Notes under the pieces: model-generated
Seen by the model: only the letters and a program-made list of their open reading frames with translations
Told to the model about the DNA's origin: nothing
Databases searched by the model: none
DNA from: Alnus glutinosa
Taxonomy: Eukaryota > Streptophyta > Magnoliopsida > Fagales > Betulaceae
DNA length: 64,000 bases
Direction: 5' to 3'
NCBI RefSeq assembly: GCF_958979055.1
Contig: NC_084896.1
Location: 27,589,501-27,653,500 of the forward strand
Shown here: positions 59,301 through 64,000 of the stretch, piece by piece
How positions within the stretch are numbered: the first letter of the stretch is position 1
Layout: each line of letters begins with the position of its first letter
Translations under genes and position numbers: made by a program

Positions 59301-61132
59301 ACACACATAGAACACAATATATGTATATATAACATAGAGTAGTGCTAAATACTATAATTCCATCCAACAATGCTTAAGTGGCATTTTCAACCAACCATTG
59401 GATGTTCTTTTCTTATTTAACAAGGATTAATCCAAGGGTTAGTTGGGAGTGGCACGTCAGCATTGTAGGATGAATGTTGGATAAAACTGTAGTACATAGC
59501 ATTTCTCTATAACATATGTATACAGACACTGTATTAACAGCTCTCAAAAATTCTTTTTAACTGCTAGTATGACCACTAAAAGAGTAATGCTATATAACTC
59601 ACCACTATCCAACTAGGCTGACATGACATTGTTAATTCATCATTGGATTAGCTATTATTAAAAGAGAGAGGAAAAAAAAAAAATCAATGGTGGATTGACA
59701 TTGCCACGTCAGCATGTTGAAGTGATATATAGCATTACTCCTACAAAAATAAACTGTGGATATATAGAATTTTCTGTAGCTTTGCTGTTACTGATTTTTG
59801 GGAATGAATTGCAGGAGGGGTCCTTCACTTAAAGTCCTTCTTGCCATCACCATCTCCTTTTTGACCTCTTGTTGCTCTTATGGCCTACCATGGTTATCAC
59901 AGTGCATTCCTTGTCCTACAAACTTGGGGGATCAATGCCCCACTATAGGTCGCTCTGGAAACTATAAGAATTTCCAATGTCCACCTAACCATTATAATGA
60001 CCTTGCCTCCCTTTTTATGACTACCAATGATGATGCCATCCGCAACTTGTTTAGCTCTGGTTCTGACAAGGAATTTCACCTCTCTACTCTTATGGTTTTC
60101 TTTGCCGCTATATACTGCCTAGGCATTGTCACTTACGGAATTGCTGTTCCCTCTGGGCTCTTCATTCCTGTCATACTTGCCGGGGCCTCTTATGGACGTC
60201 TTCTTGGGATTCTCCTTGGTTCTATCTCTGATCTAGATGCGGGCCTCTTTGCCCTACTTGGAGCTGCCTCCTTTCTAGGGGGCACGATGAGAATGACTGT
60301 TTCTCTCTGTGTAATACTTCTTGAACTTACTAATGATCTATTAATGCTCCCATTGGTGATGCTAGTTCTCCTTATTTCAAAAACTGTGGCTGATAGTTTC
60401 AACAAGGGTGTCTATGACCAAATTGTGAAAATGAAGGGGTTACCATATATGGAAGCCCATGCAGAGCCATACATGAGGCACTTAGTTGCTAGTGATGTTG
60501 TTTCTAGTTCATTGGTTACATTTTCTGGGGTTGAAAAAGTGGGGACTATATTATATGCTCTAAAAATAACAAGGCATAACGGGTTTCCTGTGATTGATGA
60601 GCCGCCTTTCTCAGATGCTCCCGAGTTGTGCGGGCTCGTTTTGAGGTCTCATCTACTGGTATTGCTTAAAGGAAAGAAGTTTACAAGGCAGAGGGTGATG
60701 ACTGGATCTGATATGATGAAGAGGTTCAAAGCCCATGATTTTGCCAAGGCAGGATCAGGCAAGGGGCTCAAGCTGGAGGATTTGGACATAAAGGAAGAGG
60801 AGATGGAGATGTATGTTGATCTCCATCCCATTACTAATTCCTCCCCGTATACAGTAGTGGAGACAATGTCTCTAGCTAAAGCTGCACTTCTCTTTCGAGA
60901 GGTTGGCCTTAGGCACTTGTTGGTTGTGCCGAAGACACCAGGGGTAACATCTCCTTCTCTCTCTCTCTTGACCATAATTTTTTTTTGAAACTCACACAAA
61001 TGCCAATTGTATAACTAGTGTTGAAATTTGTACACTTTGCAGAGGCCTCCAATTGTTGGAATCCTGACACGACATGATTTCATGCCAGAACATATATTGG
61101 GGCTTTATCCACACTTTGGCCCTCACAAGTAG
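54232..61132 (+). CDS. CLC-c: CLC-c type chloride channel/antiporter, 7 exons
   Basis: Coding exons: 54232-54431, 54995-55195, 55978-56155, 57941-58203, 58924-59193, 59815-60943 and 61043-61132. The frame is continuous, giving 776 aa (Arabidopsis CLC-c about 779). Seen in order: NTTSQLAIVGAN-like N-terminus (here NNTSQLAIVGANVCPIESLD); first helices LKWTLALLIGLSTGLVGLFN; filter motif AGSGIPEVKAYLNG (56072-56089); GKEGPMVHTG with the gating glutamate (about 57990); RAPVGGVLFALEEAASWWR with the proton-path glutamate; PSGLFIPVILAGASYGRL; and two CBS domains after about residue 570, ending ILTRHDFMPEHILGLYPHFG. Serine in G-S-G-I-P-E is the chloride-preferring form; nitrate-type CLCa has proline. 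The family acts on the vacuolar membrane in anion storage, guard cells and salt response. Introns hold microsatellites, MITEs and a DC1 gene fragment, but the exons are clean. Confidence 0.94.
56174..56332. repeat. (CT)n-(TA)n microsatellite just inside CLC-c intron 3
   Basis: A CT/CCCT-rich run of about 130 bp (56174-56304) is followed by about 14 TA units. It begins only 18 bases after the intron 3 donor (GTGAGT at 56156). Confidence 0.95.
57175..57450 (-). pseudogene. DC1 gene fragment in CLC-c intron 3, antisense
   Basis: On the minus strand this matches the last 90 or so codons of the DC1 genes: F-Y-Y-C-V-K-C-D-F-F-A-H-P-G-C-V, then the H..L.IVQK-like and C-D-A-C-G regions, with several frame breaks. 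On DNA level, blocks such as GTGAGTGCTTAGTCTTTTGG and ATTTTACACAGTAATAGAAC correspond to the DC1-C region at 61,950-62,110. It is more diverged than the three genes are from each other. No promoter or upstream exon is present. It is a broken duplicate with the same orientation as DC1-C. Confidence 0.85.
59336..59507. mobile_element. MITE in CLC-c intron 5, 8-bp (or aged 9-bp) TSD
   Basis: The ends are AGAGTAGTGCTAAATACTA and, from the right, GAGAAATGCTATGTACTA, with ATCCAACA shared further in. TATAACAT lies directly outside both ends (59328-59335 and 59508-59515). A ninth base matches only if one mismatch is allowed. Confidence 0.75.
59582..59740. mobile_element. MITE in CLC-c intron 5, same GAGTAATGCTA family
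   Basis: The ends GAGTAATGCTATATAACTCA and GAGTAATGCTATATATCACT are nearly identical for 15 bases. GCTGACATGACATTG pairs with GCTGACGTGGCAATG further in. The flanking 9-mers CCACTAAAA and CTACAAAAA match at 7 of 9. The terminal motif is the same as in the MITE at 16600. Confidence 0.75.
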
Positions 61133-61644
61133 AAGACCAAGCAATCTACTTAACTCAAGTATTTTTTGATTGTGATTGATATTGTATTATTGTTATTTTC
61201 ATTTCTAGATTCTTGAAAATGAAACTTATTGTTATAACAAATAAAACATGATGCCATATCCCCCCTCTTGCTTGACATAGGGTAAAATGAATTTGTTGAG
61301 TTCAATTTTTTGCAAGAAAATTTAAGTAGTATTCAAATTTTACTTTGTCAAGGCAACTTCAAGCTCCAAGTCAGCGTAGCTTCTTTTTTTTTTTTTCGTA
61401 ATTTTTAAATTCTAATAAATGTGGAAATGCAATTAAGGTTATATATATATTAGTTTATCTGAGCAACTAATCAGTTAATGATCTTTAGTTTATTTGCAAT
61501 TTGTATAAGAAGAGTAGTTGCAAAGATTTTCAACTTCCACGTGTAAAGTATTGATTGACTCACGCTCGCCAAGCTAAGAATTGCAAAAATTAACTTGCAG
61601 TAAAAGAACACTTAAAAAACGCTACACACATAAAATAAAAATAA

Positions 61645-61733
<89 letters not shown>

Positions 61734-61851
61734 AGCAAAGAGTTTTAGTCGTAAGCAATATGTTGAAATAAATTATTTTCATCTTCTCATTCTCTTTCAT
61801 ACACATAAATGTGAAAATTAATTAAACTGCCAATCGTTTAAATAAGTTTTT
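61133..61851. other. CLC-c 3' flank meeting DC1-C 3' flank (convergent genes)
   Basis: No gene. About 61480-61610 is the inverted counterpart of the DC1-B 3' flank (44860-45025). A (TA)n run of about 84 bp (61648-61732) sits where A and B have only TGTATGTATA-like DNA. Confidence 0.7.
61648..61732. repeat. (TA)n microsatellite 3' of DC1-C
   Basis: About 42 TA units, 120 bp below the DC1-C stop codon. Confidence 0.95.
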
Positions 61852-63849
61852 TCATTCTCTATTTTCTAATTTGTTTTTATCACAATACTCATGGATGTTA
61901 AATTTACATTCAGTACATTCTACAGCCACATCATGAAAAGAACCACCACATGCATCACATGGAAGTGAATGCTTAGTCTTTTGAACAATAGTGAGAGAAT
62001 GCTCGTGATCTTTATCTGTGAAAGTTCTTCCGTAGTTAATACATGGATTCTCTCCAAGAACGCATCGGGAATGAGCAGTGAACTTACATTTTACACAGGA
62101 ATAGAACCAGTGATCCGGATGCTCCCTTTCTTCTTCACAAATCAGACAATAATATTCTTCATCAGATTCATTTTCACGTGTATAAGAGAGTTTTAGTAGA
62201 TGTGTATCATATTCATATCTAGCTACCAACGGAAGTGTTGCACATCTAAAACACAAGGTGAATTCGTCGCAATAAGGGCACCTGAAGTTCACACCTTTTT
62301 GACCACAGCCATTGCAAGTTTCGGAAGATTCTATAGCAAGCAAGTAGAGGGAGTGCTGATGACCTTCGTGTTCAATGATTTCCGGAATTAAACAACATTT
62401 AACGTCTAACTTGTACCATTTACATTTGTCACATCTATATACGAAGCCATCGTGATCACGTCCACAAGCATTGCACCAGAACAATCCACTTGCATTCACA
62501 TCATGTGAGAGGAGGGTAAGGAGATGTTCATGAAATTGCCCTCGCTTAATGGTTGCAGGTAGTTTAGTACATCTGTAATGGAGAAAGAAATTGCATTGTG
62601 CACATCCGTAAAATGGGGTAGAAATTATATGTTGTATACATGCCTCACAACGCTTGACATCCACGAGCTTTTCGTTGCTGAGGATTAAGTTATGTTGTGG
62701 ATGACTAAAATGATTGATCTCCCGGGGGTCAGCTGTTTCCTCCTCTGCTAGATCAATCCCTTCTACCAAATGAACCAAATGAGATTCATAGCCAACCGAG
62801 TTGCTGACCACCGACTCGGTGGTCGCACCGGAGTGTCGGACTGTATATGCACAATTCAAGTGGGCAATGTAACCACATTTCTGACAATAGTAAGCCGAAT
62901 ACTCTGTTTTCACCTTTTTACTGCACAGTCTACACCATATGTTCTCCTGATTCTTGACTTGTTGATTCAGAGAATGGGTGAGAGTGAGTGAATGATCATG
63001 TGTGTAAGTTCTGATGGTGCGCGGATATCGGGCACACTTAGCATGAATCAAGAGTCGGCAGATGGTACAGAGAGATGCAAATTGCTTGGGTTCCTTCTCA
63101 TCCTCACCACAGGCTTGACAAGCGAACTGGATCTGCGTCGAGATGGGAACAAATGAGTGTTGGTGGCAATCGTCGGCATCAGTTCTCCAGCGGGAAGCAC
63201 ATATGACGTCAAAGTCAAAATCACAGAGGAAACAACGGTAAAAGAAGGATCTGTCGCAAGTTTTGCCGCAAGCAACACAATTGTTATAATTTGATGGGTT
63301 CTGGAGAATAAGGGCGTGCTCCGGGTGGAAGGGGTGTTGTATCACGTGGTAGAGTTGTTCTGAGCACGATTTGTGAAGGCAGAAGGTGCAGTTGGGGATG
63401 GAGCATTTGTAAGCGGGACCAAATGCTGGTTCCTGGCATCCCGTGCAAACAACTTCCTCGTTGCCAGTATTGTCCAGTACCTCTTCTTCTATGGCGATCA
63501 AGTGATGTCTTCCCGACCAATATTTATGGTATAACTCCACCTTTGCTATGTGTGGTGATTCGGGGCATGATTTATGCCGGAGAAAGTTGCATTCCAAGCA
63601 TTTGTAGGCGGGACCTCCCAATACCAGTGCTTCGTAGCACACCAAGCAAACAGGAACATGATTCTTCTTCTGGTCGTCGTTGTTTTGCAGCTCCTCACAG
63701 AAGATCAAGTGATGCCATTGACTGCAATCTCCTTCCACCTCCATCTCTCTCTCATTCTCCTCATGATCGTCGTTTTCCAGCTCCTTCTCCTCATCTTTTT
63801 CCAGCTCCTCAGGCTCAGAGAATAGACTGCCATCTTCTTCCACCTCCAT
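61852..63849 (-). CDS. DC1 domain protein C
   Basis: An intronless frame of 665 aa on the minus strand with the conserved [10 protein letters not shown] start. The acidic N-terminal region is longer than in A because of extra E-L-E-K/N-D-E-E modules. Ten Cys/His DC1-type units follow as in A and B. It is clearly closer to A than to B (shared CGYIAHLNCA, DKCKWYKLDVKCC, ECHQ-type DDCHQHSFVPIS). The C-terminus runs on as D-K-N-K-L-E-N-R-E past the point where A stops, because the last codons read a different frame of the same DNA. All unit ligands look intact. The gene converges on CLC-c. Confidence 0.92.
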   Translation of the reverse strand: MEVEEDGSLFSEPEELEKDEEKELENDDHEENEREMEVEGDCSQWHHLIFCEELQNNDDQKKNHVPVCLVCYEALVLGGPAYKCLECNFLRHKSCPESPHIAKVELYHKYWSGRHHLIAIEEEVLDNTGNEEVVCTGCQEPAFGPAYKCSIPNCTFCLHKSCSEQLYHVIQHPFHPEHALILQNPSNYNNCVACGKTCDRSFFYRCFLCDFDFDVICASRWRTDADDCHQHSFVPISTQIQFACQACGEDEKEPKQFASLCTICRLLIHAKCARYPRTIRTYTHDHSLTLTHSLNQQVKNQENIWCRLCSKKVKTEYSAYYCQKCGYIAHLNCAYTVRHSGATTESVVSNSVGYESHLVHLVEGIDLAEEETADPREINHFSHPQHNLILSNEKLVDVKRCEACIQHIISTPFYGCAQCNFFLHYRCTKLPATIKRGQFHEHLLTLLSHDVNASGLFWCNACGRDHDGFVYRCDKCKWYKLDVKCCLIPEIIEHEGHQHSLYLLAIESSETCNGCGQKGVNFRCPYCDEFTLCFRCATLPLVARYEYDTHLLKLSYTRENESDEEYYCLICEEEREHPDHWFYSCVKCKFTAHSRCVLGENPCINYGRTFTDKDHEHSLTIVQKTKHSLPCDACGGSFHDVAVECTECKFNIHEYCDKNKLENRE

Positions 63850-63929
63850 CTCTCTCTCTCTGTCTCACTCACTCTCTGATATCTGCACAAAACCCAGAGA
63901 TGGTGATAAGAATAGCTAGGATGATACGA

Positions 63930-63985
63930 TTTATATATAGGATTTATTTATGAAATATTAATGCTAATTACTGATCATGCGTGCC
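63930..63985 (-). promoter_or_regulatory. Conserved upstream block of DC1-C
   Basis: Read on the minus strand: GGCACGCATGATCAGTAATT, AGCATTAATATTTCATAAAT, then TATATATAAAT. It is the third copy of the block found above A and B. With B it also shares GGACAAACAG just upstream (63998-63989), which A lacks. Confidence 0.5.
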
Positions 63986-64000
63986 ACCTGTTTGTCCGTA

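Overview
The window looks like nuclear DNA of a eudicot plant. Genes are split by AT-rich introns with plant-type GT..AG junctions, and the intergenic DNA is full of LINE tails, MITEs and (TA)n runs. The closest remembered relatives of the proteins are Arabidopsis families. A woody rosid (for example Fagales) is a guess; the sequence does not prove it. There is no rRNA, tRNA, CRISPR or prokaryotic signal.

Layout. (1) 1-1.8 kb: the 3' half of an NLR immune receptor gene, cut by the left edge. (2) 3.2-4.0 kb: a decayed L1-type LINE. (3) 4.4-5.2 kb, minus: a small twin-CX9C cytochrome oxidase assembly gene (CMC2 type) whose usual first codons are out of frame. (4) 6.0-7.8 kb: a Mutator-like element with a perfect 9-bp target duplication, then a MITE. 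(5) 9.1-13.8 kb, minus: an intact FAR1-related gene (FRS11 type, a domesticated MULE transposase). (6) 16-18.7 kb: a MITE cluster. (7) 20.2-27.3 kb, plus: a complete 15-exon DUF707 gene with SINE and LINE insertions in its introns. (8) 28.5-32.8 kb, plus: a GRP23-type PPR gene whose single intron carries an antisense LINE and whose C-terminal tail is a coding minisatellite. (9) 35.2-45.6 kb: a tandem array with two intronless DC1 (Cys/His-rich C1) genes, bracketed by a duplicated 0.3-kb flank. (10) 45.7-49.5 kb, minus: a GT14 core-2/I-branching-type glycosyltransferase. (11) 54.2-61.1 kb, plus: a complete 7-exon CLC-c-type anion transporter with an antisense DC1 gene fragment in intron 3. (12) 61.9-63.8 kb, minus: a third DC1 gene, inverted relative to the first two.

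Functions. FRS11, GRP23 and the GT14 gene appear in the same order as I remember for Arabidopsis At1g10240, At1g10270 and At1g10280, so the backbone is probably conserved chromosome. The NLR, the DC1 copies and the transposons are the mobile or fast-evolving layer. The genes do not form one pathway. The products point to immunity or redox-type Zn-finger proteins (NLR, DC1), mitochondria and organelles (CMC2, GRP23), light or phytochrome-type transcription (FRS11), Golgi glycosylation (GT14, possibly DUF707) and vacuolar anion transport (CLC-c).

The most notable observations are the DC1 array and its spread (tandem, inverted and into a CLC intron), the CMC2 frame break with an in-frame rescue ATG, the MULE elements with diagnostic 9-bp duplications, and the NLR with MNK in place of the MHD motif. 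I did not find a clearly new multi-gene system.
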